A stretch of DNA of 19,339 bases from Porticoccaceae bacterium (lineage in GTDB: Bacteria; Pseudomonadota; Gammaproteobacteria; Pseudomonadales; Porticoccaceae). Below are positions 7,277-15,761 of this stretch, piece by piece. Both the position numbers and the translations under genes were made by a program. The stretch's first letter is position 1; each line of letters starts with the position of its first letter. The notes under the pieces are model-generated. The model saw only the letters and a list, made by a program, of their open reading frames with translations. It searched no databases and had not been told where the DNA came from. Location: positions 1 through 19,339 of the forward strand of contig NZXB01000004.1 in the NCBI GenBank assembly GCA_002701765.1, written 5' to 3'.

Positions 7277-7888
7277 CTATATTGATACTGCCCTCTTAAA
7301 TGCAGGGCGGGATTTCAAGCGCTCATAGTATAAATTTGTATTTTCTTTAAAGCCTTCTCTTAGTCCTAGATGCTCTGCAAGATATAACGCAAATCCAACA
7401 CATATATCAGCTAAGGTAAATCGACCTGCGCAGAGATATTCTCTATCCTCCACGGCCCGCTCAACGGAACGCAAACGGGAATAAAACCACTGAACATAAT
7501 CTTTGACAGCTTGAGGCAACCGTCTTTCTTCTGGCTCTAACTGTGTATAACGTAGAACAATTGTCTGTGGAAATGTTAATGTCGCGTCACTGCGATGAAT
7601 CCAATTGAGATATAAACCATACTCAGGTTCATCCTTCGTCACCCCTAAGTCGGAGGGACCATATCGATCAACCAGATACTGAGCTATCCCCGCGGATTCT
7701 GTCATCTCTATGTCACCATCGGTAAAGAACGGCACCGTCCCAATGGGATTTATGTCAGTGTACCCGGGATGCAAAAATCTGGGTGGAAATTTCATAACCT
7801 CAATCTCATAGTCTAGACCCATCTCTTCCATGGTCCACAGCGGCCTTATTGAGCGGGCCGCTGGGCAATGCCATAACTTTAACTGCAT
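7277..7888 (-). CDS. Glutathione S-transferase family protein
   Basis: A 203-residue protein with the two-domain GST layout. The N-terminal thioredoxin-fold half contains LWHCPAARSIRPLWTMEE (5-22). Cys8 and Ser13 lie near the position of the catalytic residue. NPIGTVPFF (about 47-55) carries the cis-Pro loop that binds the glutathione backbone, and MTESAGI (about 61-67) the glutamyl-binding Glu-Ser pair. The C-terminal half contains the helix N-cap/hydrophobic-staple region FTLADICVGFAL (about 157-168). I chose the ATG at 7888 because AGGGG lies 6 nt upstream; an in-frame GTG one codon earlier would be too close. It lies 41 bp downstream of the biotin-carboxylase subunit in the same direction. 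It may isomerise or conjugate a reactive unsaturated intermediate, but the substrate is not evident. Confidence 0.85.
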   Translation of the reverse strand: MQLKLWHCPAARSIRPLWTMEEMGLDYEIEVMKFPPRFLHPGYTDINPIGTVPFFTDGDIEMTESAGIAQYLVDRYGPSDLGVTKDEPEYGLYLNWIHRSDATLTFPQTIVLRYTQLEPEERRLPQAVKDYVQWFYSRLRSVERAVEDREYLCAGRFTLADICVGFALYLAEHLGLREGFKENTNLYYERLKSRPAFKRAVSI

Positions 7889-7929
7889 CACTCTCCCCTT
7901 TTTTTCACCAAAATTGTAATATCCATGCT

Positions 7930-9915
7930 TTAATCTATTTCTATCAAGACCTGATCAGAGGCCACCTGCTCACCCGAGGATACCAACACCTCGGATACCA
8001 AACCGTCGACCTCAGAGCAAATTTCATAGTGCATCTTCATCGCCTCAAGAACCGCGATAACTTGACCTTGCTGAACAAGCTCGCCCGCCTCGACTGCTAC
8101 TCTCAGCATTAAACCGTGCATAGGGGCAACAATACGACCTTCTCCAGTCATGCGGGTGGAATGCCCCTCGTTTTGGATTAAGTCGCTATATATAGCTTCA
8201 CGACCTTCGATTGATATGTGAATAGACCCGCGCTTCGAAAAACAATATTGCACCTCGCGCTTCTTTTGCTCGATTGAAACGAGCGAACTGCAACCATCGA
8301 TATAATGAACCTTTATTTCAGTCGATTGGTCTAGTCCTCGAACCATATATCGCTCTTTCCGGTCAATAACTGAGACGGATAAATCATAAATTATTTCATC
8401 AAATTGATAGCGCTTGCGAGCCGCAAGTACGCCAACATTTGTCCAATCCTTTAATTCGTTAGATACGTTCAAACTAGACTCTTTATATATTTTGTAATCG
8501 ACTAAGAGCTCTATAACGGCAGCGATCGCAGCATCTTCAAATAAGGGCTTGTATTTTTTGAATGAATCGCTTTCAAATTCTTGCGAAATGAATGCAGTTG
8601 TAACTTCTCCTTTGATAAAGGACTGTCTCTCCAAACAATCTATCAGAAACTCCCTATTATTAGGGATTCCGAACAATGCAGTTTGCTTTAATGCGCCCAC
8701 CAATTTTTGTCTGGCTGTTTCCCTGTCTGGACCAGAGCAGATAATTTTCGCCAGCATAGGGTCATAAAATGGTGGGATTTCCTGACCCGTCGTTATCCCA
8801 TCGTCAATGCGGACATCCAAGCCGTCTGCTGGGGCCCACAAGTCAATATTACCAGTAGCAGGCAAAAAATCTTTAGAAGGATCTTCGGCATATAGCCTAG
8901 CCTCAATCGAGTGCCCAGTGAATCTTACTTCTTCTTGTGTAAAAGGGAGGCATTCCCCCTGGGCCACGCTTATCTGAAGGGAAACGAGATCAAGGCCTGT
9001 AATACTCTCTGTCACGGGATGCTCGACCTGAAGCCGAGTATTCATCTCAAGAAAATAAAATTTCTCAGACTCATCTAGCAGAAACTCAACGGTACCTGCA
9101 CCTCGATAACTTACGCTTTTGGCGGCCTCTATCGCTGAGTGGCCCATTAGCCCACGAAGCTCATTGGTCATGACTGGACATGGCGCCTCTTCTATTACCT
9201 TCTGATGTCTCCGCTGCACCGAGCAGTCGCGCTCACCTAAATGAATCGTGTTACCAAATTCATCGGCAAAAATCTGTATTTCAACATGCCGAGGCGTGGT
9301 TATCGCTTTCTCGAGAATAAGCTCGTCCGAACCAAACGCTGACCTAGCCTCTGCGCGGGCCAAATCGAGTGAACTGACAAGTTGCTCAGCATTGTTGATG
9401 AGACGCATTCCTCTGCCACCGCCGCCAGCAGCTGCTTTAATCATTATTGGAAATTCCATGTCCTTACTTGCGTTAAGAAACGCAGAGTCTGTTTGATCTG
9501 CACCTTGATAACCCGGGATACAGGGTATCCCGACTTCCAACATTCGCCGCTTTGAACGAGCCTTGTCACCCATGATTGCAATAGCATCACTCGTGGGACC
9601 TATAAATATCAGTCCACTCTCAGCACAAGCTTCAGCAAATGCGGCGTTCTCGCTCAAAAAACCATAGCCCGGATGTACAGCTCCTGCTCCACTCTCCAGT
9701 GCCGCTTGGATGACCAATTCCGGCACCAAATATGATTCGGCGACCGGCCCGGGACCTATCCTGATGGCTTGGTTTGCCAGTTGGACGTGCGGAGATTCGG
9801 CGTCGGGATCGGAATAGATGGCAATCGTCTTGTAACCAAGCTTCTGTGCGGTCCTTAAAATCCTACAAGCAATCTCGCCTCGATTTGCAACCAAGATACT
9901 GTCAAACCGTCTCAT
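7930..9915 (-). CDS. Acyl-CoA carboxylase alpha subunit, biotin carboxylase plus BCCP (AtuF/LiuD-like)
   Basis: The biotin-bearing subunit (661 residues) of an acyl-CoA carboxylase. It carboxylates biotin with ATP and bicarbonate and passes CO2 to the beta subunit. Biotin-carboxylase motifs are SILVANRGEIACRI (6-19), the ATP-grasp glycine loop AAAGGGGRGMR (161-171) and EMNTRLQVEHPVTE (290-303). The C-terminal biotinyl domain carries EAMKM (624-628) with Lys627 as the biotinylation site. The length fits 3-methylcrotonyl- or geranyl-CoA carboxylase alpha subunits (AtuF, LiuD) rather than acetyl-CoA carboxylase. I start at the ATG at 9915, where the canonical N-terminus MRRFDSILVANRGE begins. 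The frame is open further upstream to 9987, but that would overlap the hydratase gene. The start lies 4 bp after the hydratase stop. Its beta subunit is the AtuC-like gene two positions upstream. Confidence 0.93.
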   Translation of the reverse strand: MRRFDSILVANRGEIACRILRTAQKLGYKTIAIYSDPDAESPHVQLANQAIRIGPGPVAESYLVPELVIQAALESGAGAVHPGYGFLSENAAFAEACAESGLIFIGPTSDAIAIMGDKARSKRRMLEVGIPCIPGYQGADQTDSAFLNASKDMEFPIMIKAAAGGGGRGMRLINNAEQLVSSLDLARAEARSAFGSDELILEKAITTPRHVEIQIFADEFGNTIHLGERDCSVQRRHQKVIEEAPCPVMTNELRGLMGHSAIEAAKSVSYRGAGTVEFLLDESEKFYFLEMNTRLQVEHPVTESITGLDLVSLQISVAQGECLPFTQEEVRFTGHSIEARLYAEDPSKDFLPATGNIDLWAPADGLDVRIDDGITTGQEIPPFYDPMLAKIICSGPDRETARQKLVGALKQTALFGIPNNREFLIDCLERQSFIKGEVTTAFISQEFESDSFKKYKPLFEDAAIAAVIELLVDYKIYKESSLNVSNELKDWTNVGVLAARKRYQFDEIIYDLSVSVIDRKERYMVRGLDQSTEIKVHYIDGCSSLVSIEQKKREVQYCFSKRGSIHISIEGREAIYSDLIQNEGHSTRMTGEGRIVAPMHGLMLRVAVEAGELVQQGQVIAVLEAMKMHYEICSEVDGLVSEVLVSSGEQVASDQVLIEID

Positions 9916-9919
9916 AACA

Positions 9920-10750
9920 TCATTTCCGTAGCGATCCTTCAACCCAGTAAGGTTTTCGTTTTTGAATGAAAGCGGCAACGCCTTCATTACCCTCTGGACT
10001 CAGCATGCATTTTGCAAAACCGGCGGCCGCATAATCCAACACCTCCGAGCGAGGTCGCCTAAGAGACTCGAATAAAATATTTTTAGTAACAGCATTCGCA
10101 TCGGGAGCGCAGACCGATATGTCGGATAAGATTTCATTACAAGCCTCTTCAAGCTCTTCACTATCAGCCACCACAAGGTGAGCGATTCCAAAATTAAGTG
10201 CCTCATCTCCCTTAAAACGAGCTCCGGTGAGCATCAGACGACGAGCATGAGTGAGCCCAATGCGCTCTCGCACAAAAGGAGCAATCTGAGCAGGCGGGAT
10301 ACCAAGGCTAGTCTCACTCAGCCTAAAACGACTGTCTGCGGTCACAATTGTAACATCACCGACGCAAGCTAGACCAAGTCCGCCCCCAATTGCAGCTCCC
10401 TCAATTAGCATTACTACTACCTGAGGCTGCTCATTTAATTGACTCATCAAGTAACCAAATGAGCGATTTCCTCTTGCAATTAGATCTGTATCTGCCCGCT
10501 GCATATCTGATTTGAAGCCTTTAATATCTCCGCCAGCGCAAAAAACATTCCCCTTCCCTCTCAGCACAATTGTTCGGATGCTTCTATTTTTCTTGACCAG
10601 ACCGAGCACCTCGGCCAACTCATCAGTCATCTCTGCAGACAACGCATTTTTTGACTCTGGGCGGTTAAGCCAAATTCTGAGCACACTTCCGTTACGTTCA
10701 GTAATGATCGTTTTAGTTTCAGGCAATAAGACATCTTCCGACACACTCAT
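9920..10750 (-). CDS. Enoyl-CoA hydratase family, AtuE/LiuC-like (isohexenyl/methylglutaconyl-CoA hydratase type)
   Basis: A 276-residue crotonase-fold protein. The oxyanion-hole segment CAGGDIKGF is at 71-79 and the second one GAAIGGGLGLA at 118-128. Of the two glutamates of classical enoyl-CoA hydratase, the first is replaced (Gly126 in GGGLGLA) and the second is kept as Glu146 in LSETSLGIPPAQIAPFV. This pattern, with a Pro-rich stretch after the Glu, is what I recall for bacterial methylglutaconyl-CoA hydratases (LiuC) and AtuE, which hydrate the product of the carboxylase. The position between the carboxylase beta and alpha genes is the same as in the atu cluster, apart from the missing atuD. 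A strong AAGGAG lies 6 nt before the ATG. The start is 26 bp after the beta subunit's stop. Confidence 0.88.
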   Translation of the reverse strand: MSVSEDVLLPETKTIITERNGSVLRIWLNRPESKNALSAEMTDELAEVLGLVKKNRSIRTIVLRGKGNVFCAGGDIKGFKSDMQRADTDLIARGNRSFGYLMSQLNEQPQVVVMLIEGAAIGGGLGLACVGDVTIVTADSRFRLSETSLGIPPAQIAPFVRERIGLTHARRLMLTGARFKGDEALNFGIAHLVVADSEELEEACNEILSDISVCAPDANAVTKNILFESLRRPRSEVLDYAAAGFAKCMLSPEGNEGVAAFIQKRKPYWVEGSLRK

Positions 10751-10776
10751 TAAAATCTCCTTTTTAATAACCCCCG

Positions 10777-12399
10777 CTATAAGCGAGAGACCCCATAGCT
10801 GTTGGGACGAATGACCCGCCGACGAGCCTCTAGGACAGTTTCTAGTAACATACCGACGGTGTTTCTTGTTTGACGAGGATCTATCATTCCGTCATCCATG
10901 AGATGGCCTGATGTATAAAAAGCATCCGACTGGCTATCAAATTTCATTGCAAGCATTTTCTCCTGCTGGGCAAGCAACTCTTCATCCACATCGGAACCAG
11001 AGGCTTCTGCCTTGCCACGAGCAACTATGGACATCGTTTTAGCTGCTTGTTCACCTCCCATAACACCGGTAGATGCATTTGGCCAGGTATATAAAAAGTC
11101 GGGTTCAAACGCTCGACCGCACATTCCATAATTTCCGGCCCCAAAGCTTGCTCCCGTCATAAGTGTGATTCGAGGAACTTCTAAATTTTGGACGGCCTGA
11201 ATCATCTTGGATCCATGCTTAATCATTCCTGCTTGTTCTGATTTAGTCCCTACCATGTAGCCAGTTGTATTTTGAAAGAAAAGAACAGGAATATTGGCCT
11301 GATCCAGTAGCTGCATGAATTGTGTGGCCTTATTTGCTCCTGAGGGATCGATTGGTCCATTGTTGCCGATAATACCGCATGCTAGACCAAAAATTTCGGC
11401 TTGAAGGCATACAGTAGAAATCCCTATTTGAGGCTTAAAATCAAGGAATTCGGACCCATCCACAACTCGAGCAACTAACTCACGCATATCATAAGGAATG
11501 CGGTAATCGACCGGGACGATACCCGCCAATTCATCAGGATCATAAGCGGGCGAAGAGCCACGACTACTAGGCGAATCTACGACGTTATCATTCCAAGCCA
11601 ACCGCTTTATCACATCTCGCGCAATCCGTATCCCATGACCATCATTTTCCGCGAGATAATCTACCAAACCAGATACCGTGGCATGCATCTCAACGCCACC
11701 CAATTCTTCTTCTGACGCAATCTCACCAGTCGCTGCTTTTAACAGTGGCGGCCCTGCCAGAAACGCCCGACCATTTCCTTTAACGCCAATTACATAGTCA
11801 CTAAGCCCGGGCATGTAAGCACCGCCAGCCGTCGATGAACCGTGCAAAATAGAGACGACTGGGACACCAGCTTTGCTCAGCTTGGCTAGGCCTCCAAATA
11901 ATGCACCCCCTGCGCTGAAACCCTCAACTGTATAATTCAAAAGATCTCCGCCAGCACTCTCAACGAGATGCACAAACGGTAATTTCTGCTCTAATGATAT
12001 TTCTTCTGCCCGGCGAATCTTATATCCCCCTGCCGCGGTCATAGAACCTGCCATAATGCCGCTGTCGTCAACAACGATCATACACCGGGCTCCATATATG
12101 AAGCCTATACCCGCAATTACAGTAGATCCTGGTATCGATTTTTCGGGATTTTTTGTATCCAAAAGATATCCTGAAAGGTTTCCAATATGCAAAAAAGGCA
12201 TGCCGGGATCCAACAACCTAGCAAGCCTTTCACGAGGAGTTAATTGCCCTCGGGCATCAAATCTTGGTTTTCTTTTTTCGGAAACTTCTGCTCCTCGACC
12301 ATTAAGTTCTTCCAACTTTTCGATTAATTCAAGCATCTCTCGCCGATTTCTGTTAAAGCTTTCGGATCGCGGGTTAACCTTCGAATTAAATACTGCCAT
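10777..12399 (-). CDS. Acyl-CoA carboxylase beta (carboxyltransferase) subunit, AtuC-like
   Basis: The carboxyltransferase subunit (540 residues) transfers CO2 from biotin to the acyl-CoA. Both halves of the crotonase-like pair are present. The N-half carries LVESAGGDLL (145-154), the oxyanion-type SSTAGGAYMPGLSDY (188-202) and AGPPLLKAATGE (215-226). The C-half carries FFQNTTGYMVG (374-384), MTGASFGAGNYGMCGRAFEPDFLYTWPNA (414-442) and GVMGGEQAA (445-453). The two halves resemble 3-methylcrotonyl/geranyl-CoA carboxylase beta subunits. Compared with MCC (GRIFFNQA), this protein has GALFGGLA (165-172), with a Gly where MCC has its substrate-limiting Phe, which suggests a larger acyl chain. AAGGT lies 6 nt before the ATG. 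The pairing with the alpha subunit and AtuA points to a geranyl-CoA-carboxylase-like enzyme, but the substrate is unproven. Confidence 0.92.
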   Translation of the reverse strand: MAVFNSKVNPRSESFNRNRREMLELIEKLEELNGRGAEVSEKRKPRFDARGQLTPRERLARLLDPGMPFLHIGNLSGYLLDTKNPEKSIPGSTVIAGIGFIYGARCMIVVDDSGIMAGSMTAAGGYKIRRAEEISLEQKLPFVHLVESAGGDLLNYTVEGFSAGGALFGGLAKLSKAGVPVVSILHGSSTAGGAYMPGLSDYVIGVKGNGRAFLAGPPLLKAATGEIASEEELGGVEMHATVSGLVDYLAENDGHGIRIARDVIKRLAWNDNVVDSPSSRGSSPAYDPDELAGIVPVDYRIPYDMRELVARVVDGSEFLDFKPQIGISTVCLQAEIFGLACGIIGNNGPIDPSGANKATQFMQLLDQANIPVLFFQNTTGYMVGTKSEQAGMIKHGSKMIQAVQNLEVPRITLMTGASFGAGNYGMCGRAFEPDFLYTWPNASTGVMGGEQAAKTMSIVARGKAEASGSDVDEELLAQQEKMLAMKFDSQSDAFYTSGHLMDDGMIDPRQTRNTVGMLLETVLEARRRVIRPNSYGVSRL

Positions 12400-12451
12400 A
12401 TCATGACCTTTTAATTAATTGACAAGATGGTTTTCATTACTAGGATTACAT

Positions 12452-14269
12452 TCAACCAACCAAATCGAAAATAGATTTACTAACTGGGATGTCTATGTCA
12501 AGCAGCAACTGCGAAAAACCTTTACCTTGCGGATCGTTACGAATACTTGCCACACCACCGCCACCAAGGACATCATGTATAAGGAAGTTAATTGCGTTAC
12601 TTCCTGGCATTAAAAAGCGCTCGACGTAAGCAACCTTTTCGCGATTTTCCTGATCCGGGAGAAAATGCGCGAGCCGATCAGCGACAATCTTTTCAGTCAA
12701 TCCAGCATAAATATAGGGAAGATACTCAGGCCGACGAGCAATAACACCAACATTCGCCTTATTTCCTTTATCTCCACTTCGAGCGAATGCAAGTTTCACA
12801 AGCGGCAGATTTACTGTCTTTTGGTCAATTGGCTGCAGAGGTGGTGCAGGTCGGAGTATAGGCTCAGCGGAGCAAGTTTCTTCTATAATCTCCAAATATT
12901 CGAAAACCCTATCATCATTTTCAATCCATATATTCAGCAGCTTTTTAGGAATTAAAAAAGAATATAACCTGATAATCGGCGATGGTTTTGGTCTACCTCC
13001 CTGAAAACCGGACAAACCCGGGGGTGTTGCGAGACCGAGCCCAACAATCTCCCTTATTAATACCTCAATTCCAGCAGCGGCCGGATGCTTTGCAGCAATT
13101 TTGATAGCTACCTCGCGCGGTCGCACAATAGCAGCATGCGACCCGTACTGGCTTTCTGCCCCTATTATTTCCGTGCTTATCTCGGAATAATCAGATAAAC
13201 CCAACCTTTCACAGCTTTTTCGAGCTCCAGTGAATACCGCATCGGCTAGTTTTTGAGCTTTTTTCGCGGCATCAATTCCGTAAAACGTCATTATTGTCCC
13301 ACCTCTGAATCCATCTGCATATGTCGCACAGACCTTGTATTGAGACGGGGCTGGCCGACCTAAAGCGCCTGAAACCAACACTTTATTATCGCTGACCTGT
13401 TCTAGCATCACATTCGAAAAGTCACATATCACATCTGGAAGGATATAGGCTTGGGGATCACCAATCTCATAGACAATCTGTTCAGCAATAGTGCCAACGG
13501 TCACGATCCCTCCACTACCCTCAGGTTTTGTGCATAGAAAGCCGCCATGGTCAAAAATTTCAACTATCGGGTAGCCAATTTGAGTCAAGTCATGAACCTG
13601 ATCCCAGTCAGTAAAATTTCCGCCTGTCGCTTGAGGCCCGCATTCAAGGATATGTCCGGCGAGTGAAGCCATCGCCAACTGATTAAGATCTTCGCGTCTC
13701 CATTTGAAGGCATGTAGGCATGCTGCCAGCGTTACAGCACTATCAACACAACGTCCAGTAACAACAATATCAGCACCTGTATCGAGCGCTTTAGCAATTG
13801 GAAATGCCCCTAAATAGGCATTAATACTGGCCACATCGCCCATTGGGGGAAATGGTTCTCCTGAAAACATCTCGGATATATTCGAATCGACAAACTGATC
13901 AGCCTTGTCAAATAGGTCATCGCCTCGCACACAAGCCACGCTGAGATCTAGTCCCATCTCGGAAATAATATTCCGCAGTTCTGCAGCACATGTTTTTGGA
14001 TTTACTCCTCCAGCATTGGATATAATTTTGATTCCTTGTCGAGAAATTTCCTCTAGGTTCGGCTTCATGGCGCTAGTCAGAAAATCTGTGGCATATCCGG
14101 CTTGTTGATTCTTTGCTCTAGCTCTAGCCATAATAGACATGGTGATCTCGGCCAGATAATCGTAAACGATGACGTCGAGGTTCTCTGTTTCAAGGAGCTG
14201 AGATGTGGCACGAGCTGAATCCCCCCAAAAACCGCAAGCACCGCCAATTCTTAGCTGTTTGTGTTCCAT
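12452..14269 (-). CDS. atuA: AtuA-family protein (DUF1446 plus C-terminal AtuA-like domain)
   Basis: A 605-residue member of the acyclic terpene utilisation AtuA family. The large N-terminal DUF1446 domain (about 6-455) has glycine-rich blocks: IGGACGFWGDS at the start, SNAGGVNPKTCA near residue 88, and DIVVTGRCVDSAVTLA near residue 168. The smaller C-terminal domain (about 488-605) begins LPLVKLAFARSGDKGNKANVG and ends near DVLGGGGVAS. In pseudomonads AtuA is required for growth on citronellol and geraniol, but its reaction is not firmly established. I chose the ATG at 14269 with AGAGGT 8 nt upstream; the in-frame GTG at 14278 overlaps that site. It is the first gene after a 193-bp gap holding a promoter, and the AtuC-, AtuE- and AtuF-like genes follow in order. 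Confidence 0.9.
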   Translation of the reverse strand: MEHKQLRIGGACGFWGDSARATSQLLETENLDVIVYDYLAEITMSIMARARAKNQQAGYATDFLTSAMKPNLEEISRQGIKIISNAGGVNPKTCAAELRNIISEMGLDLSVACVRGDDLFDKADQFVDSNISEMFSGEPFPPMGDVASINAYLGAFPIAKALDTGADIVVTGRCVDSAVTLAACLHAFKWRREDLNQLAMASLAGHILECGPQATGGNFTDWDQVHDLTQIGYPIVEIFDHGGFLCTKPEGSGGIVTVGTIAEQIVYEIGDPQAYILPDVICDFSNVMLEQVSDNKVLVSGALGRPAPSQYKVCATYADGFRGGTIMTFYGIDAAKKAQKLADAVFTGARKSCERLGLSDYSEISTEIIGAESQYGSHAAIVRPREVAIKIAAKHPAAAGIEVLIREIVGLGLATPPGLSGFQGGRPKPSPIIRLYSFLIPKKLLNIWIENDDRVFEYLEIIEETCSAEPILRPAPPLQPIDQKTVNLPLVKLAFARSGDKGNKANVGVIARRPEYLPYIYAGLTEKIVADRLAHFLPDQENREKVAYVERFLMPGSNAINFLIHDVLGGGGVASIRNDPQGKGFSQLLLDIDIPVSKSIFDLVG

Positions 14270-14293
14270 TACCTGCACCTCTCCAAAACGTCT

Positions 14294-14326
14294 TTACTAT
14301 GTGATCCAAAATGTTTCAGATAGTAA
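14294..14326. repeat. Inverted repeat in the atuA leader
   Basis: TTACTAT (14294-14300) and ATAGTAA (14320-14326) are perfect 7-bp complements separated by 19 nt, just downstream of the predicted -10 box. Such spacing would suit an operator for a dimeric regulator or a weak hairpin in the leader. Seven base pairs in AT-rich DNA can also arise by chance. Confidence 0.3.
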
Positions 14327-14334
14327 TCTAAACA

Positions 14335-14363
14335 TTAATAAAGTTCTTTATTTTTTATGCCAA
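14335..14363 (-). promoter_or_regulatory. Sigma70-type promoter of the atuA unit
   Basis: On the minus strand TTGGCA (14363-14358, five of six consensus bases) is followed by exactly 17 nt and TATTAA (14340-14335, four of six). The -10 box ends about 65 nt before the atuA ATG. This suggests that the genes from atuA to the hydrolase form a transcript separate from the phosphotransferase-MFS pair. Confidence 0.5.
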
Positions 14364-14462
14364 GCAATGCGTAGAGGACGTCGATCAGATTTATTCACAT
14401 AGCTAAATTAATCTTCTTGACGGGACTGCATGGATATATTGTCGACCCGTTTCAATTAAAGC

Positions 14463-15734
14463 TCAGTGAGGCTCTGTATACACAGATGCAATATAAAAAC
14501 ATGGAATCGTTAAGGCCCCAATTAAGTCGCAAGCTAATAGTGCATATGTATAGGGTTCCGACACTCCCATTTCACGCATGATATCTGACGACATACCAAG
14601 GATAAGAGCTCCCGATCCAACTCCGAGGAAATTCATCGCTACCAAAGCAACTGCTGTCATGACACCTCGACTCCTCGGTGGACATAAATCCTGTACCAGC
14701 GAAAATGCAGGCCCAAAAAAAGCACCTCCAAAAATTAAAATGGCACTCAATCCCACATAGAAAAAGATCGATTCTGGGTCCCAGAAACGAAAACCAACGG
14801 TAAATGGTGTCAATGCCAACATAAATAAAGCCAAAAATCGGGCTCGCCCTCCCCGAAAGTGTCTAGTGTAGACGTCACTGAGAAGTCCACCAGAAAGCAT
14901 TCCGATGGTCATGAATATGGTCGAATAGACTCCATAGAGAATTGCGACGGACTCATCAAAACCCCGCTCACTTTGCATCCAAATCATATTGAACGCACCT
15001 GCCCCAATTGGAATATGAATCGCAATCGAGCCCAGCAAGATCCAAATAAGTGCCCTAGACCCCTTAAGAATCTCGACAATGTTGATTAATACCTCTTTAA
15101 ATGAATGCTTGCTACCATCTCCAGATTTTTCTTGAAAATCTCCGTCCCACACACCTCTGGGAGGATCCCTAAGAGCAAGCAGGAATAATGTTGCAGATAT
15201 ACCGATAGCGCCAAGCAAATAAAAGCAATTTCGCCAACCCCAAGTTGGCCCCAAGATTCCCGCTATGAAAAAAGCTCCGCCAGCACCAAAAGGTATTCCT
15301 AGATAGTAAATCCCAGCAGCAGCTCCACGTTTTTCGTTCGGAAACAAATCTGCCATGATTGATATCGCAGAGGGCGTCATAACTGATTCGCCGATACCAA
15401 TAAATAATCTTGCCAATCCTATTTGAAAAAAATTTTTTGCCGCACCAGAGACGGCTGTCAATCCGCTCCAAATAATTAATCCGAAAGCAATTAGTCTTAC
15501 CCGATTGACTCTATCTGCCAAGGTTCCCATCAGAAGGCCAAAAAAACAATAAAAGGTATTGAAGACAAAGCCCGTTAGAAGTCCATACTGAGTATCGCTA
15601 AGATCAAGATCATCAATAATTTGAGGACCAAAGGCAATTAGGAGAGTGCGGTCAAGCATATTAAGAATATTAAGCAGGAGGAGAAAAAACAGTATCCAAT
15701 AGGATCTTAGAGACAGCGCTTTGTGATGCATCAT
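14463..15734 (-). CDS. Spinster-type MFS transporter
   Basis: A 423-residue, 12-helix major facilitator superfamily carrier in the inner membrane. The N-terminus begins with LNILNMLDRTLLIAFGPQI (about 21-39), a typical first helix of the spinster-like group. It is followed by the MFS loop motif LLMGTLADRVNRVRL (about 67-81) and the GLARLFIGIGESVMTPSA region of helix 4 (about 107-124). A matching half-repeat lies in the C-terminal part (GGLLSDVYTRHFRGGRAR, about 281-298). It would import or export the acid or hydrophobic substrate of the surrounding catabolic genes, but specificity cannot be read. ATG ATG occurs at the start and the ribosome-binding site is weak (GAG about 4 nt away). It starts 27 bp after the phosphotransferase gene, so the two are likely one transcript. 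Confidence 0.88.
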   Translation of the reverse strand: MMHHKALSLRSYWILFFLLLLNILNMLDRTLLIAFGPQIIDDLDLSDTQYGLLTGFVFNTFYCFFGLLMGTLADRVNRVRLIAFGLIIWSGLTAVSGAAKNFFQIGLARLFIGIGESVMTPSAISIMADLFPNEKRGAAAGIYYLGIPFGAGGAFFIAGILGPTWGWRNCFYLLGAIGISATLFLLALRDPPRGVWDGDFQEKSGDGSKHSFKEVLINIVEILKGSRALIWILLGSIAIHIPIGAGAFNMIWMQSERGFDESVAILYGVYSTIFMTIGMLSGGLLSDVYTRHFRGGRARFLALFMLALTPFTVGFRFWDPESIFFYVGLSAILIFGGAFFGPAFSLVQDLCPPRSRGVMTAVALVAMNFLGVGSGALILGMSSDIMREMGVSEPYTYALLACDLIGALTIPCFYIASVYTEPH

Positions 15735-15761
15735 TGTTCTCGCGTTCTTATTTTGTAAACC

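Noticed and set aside
9916..9987. Upstream start for the biotin-carboxylase subunit at 9987
   Set aside because: It would overlap the hydratase gene by 68 bp and add residues before the conserved N-terminus; the ATG at 9915 is canonical.
7930..12399. Reading the carboxylase and hydratase genes as the leucine (liu) pathway
   Set aside because: No isovaleryl-CoA dehydrogenase or HMG-CoA lyase follows, and the AtuA gene plus the Gly in the carboxyltransferase favour an Atu-like role; leucine is not fully excluded.
12056..12406. Open frame of 116 codons on the plus strand
   Set aside because: Antisense to the carboxyltransferase gene, with no motif or ribosome site.
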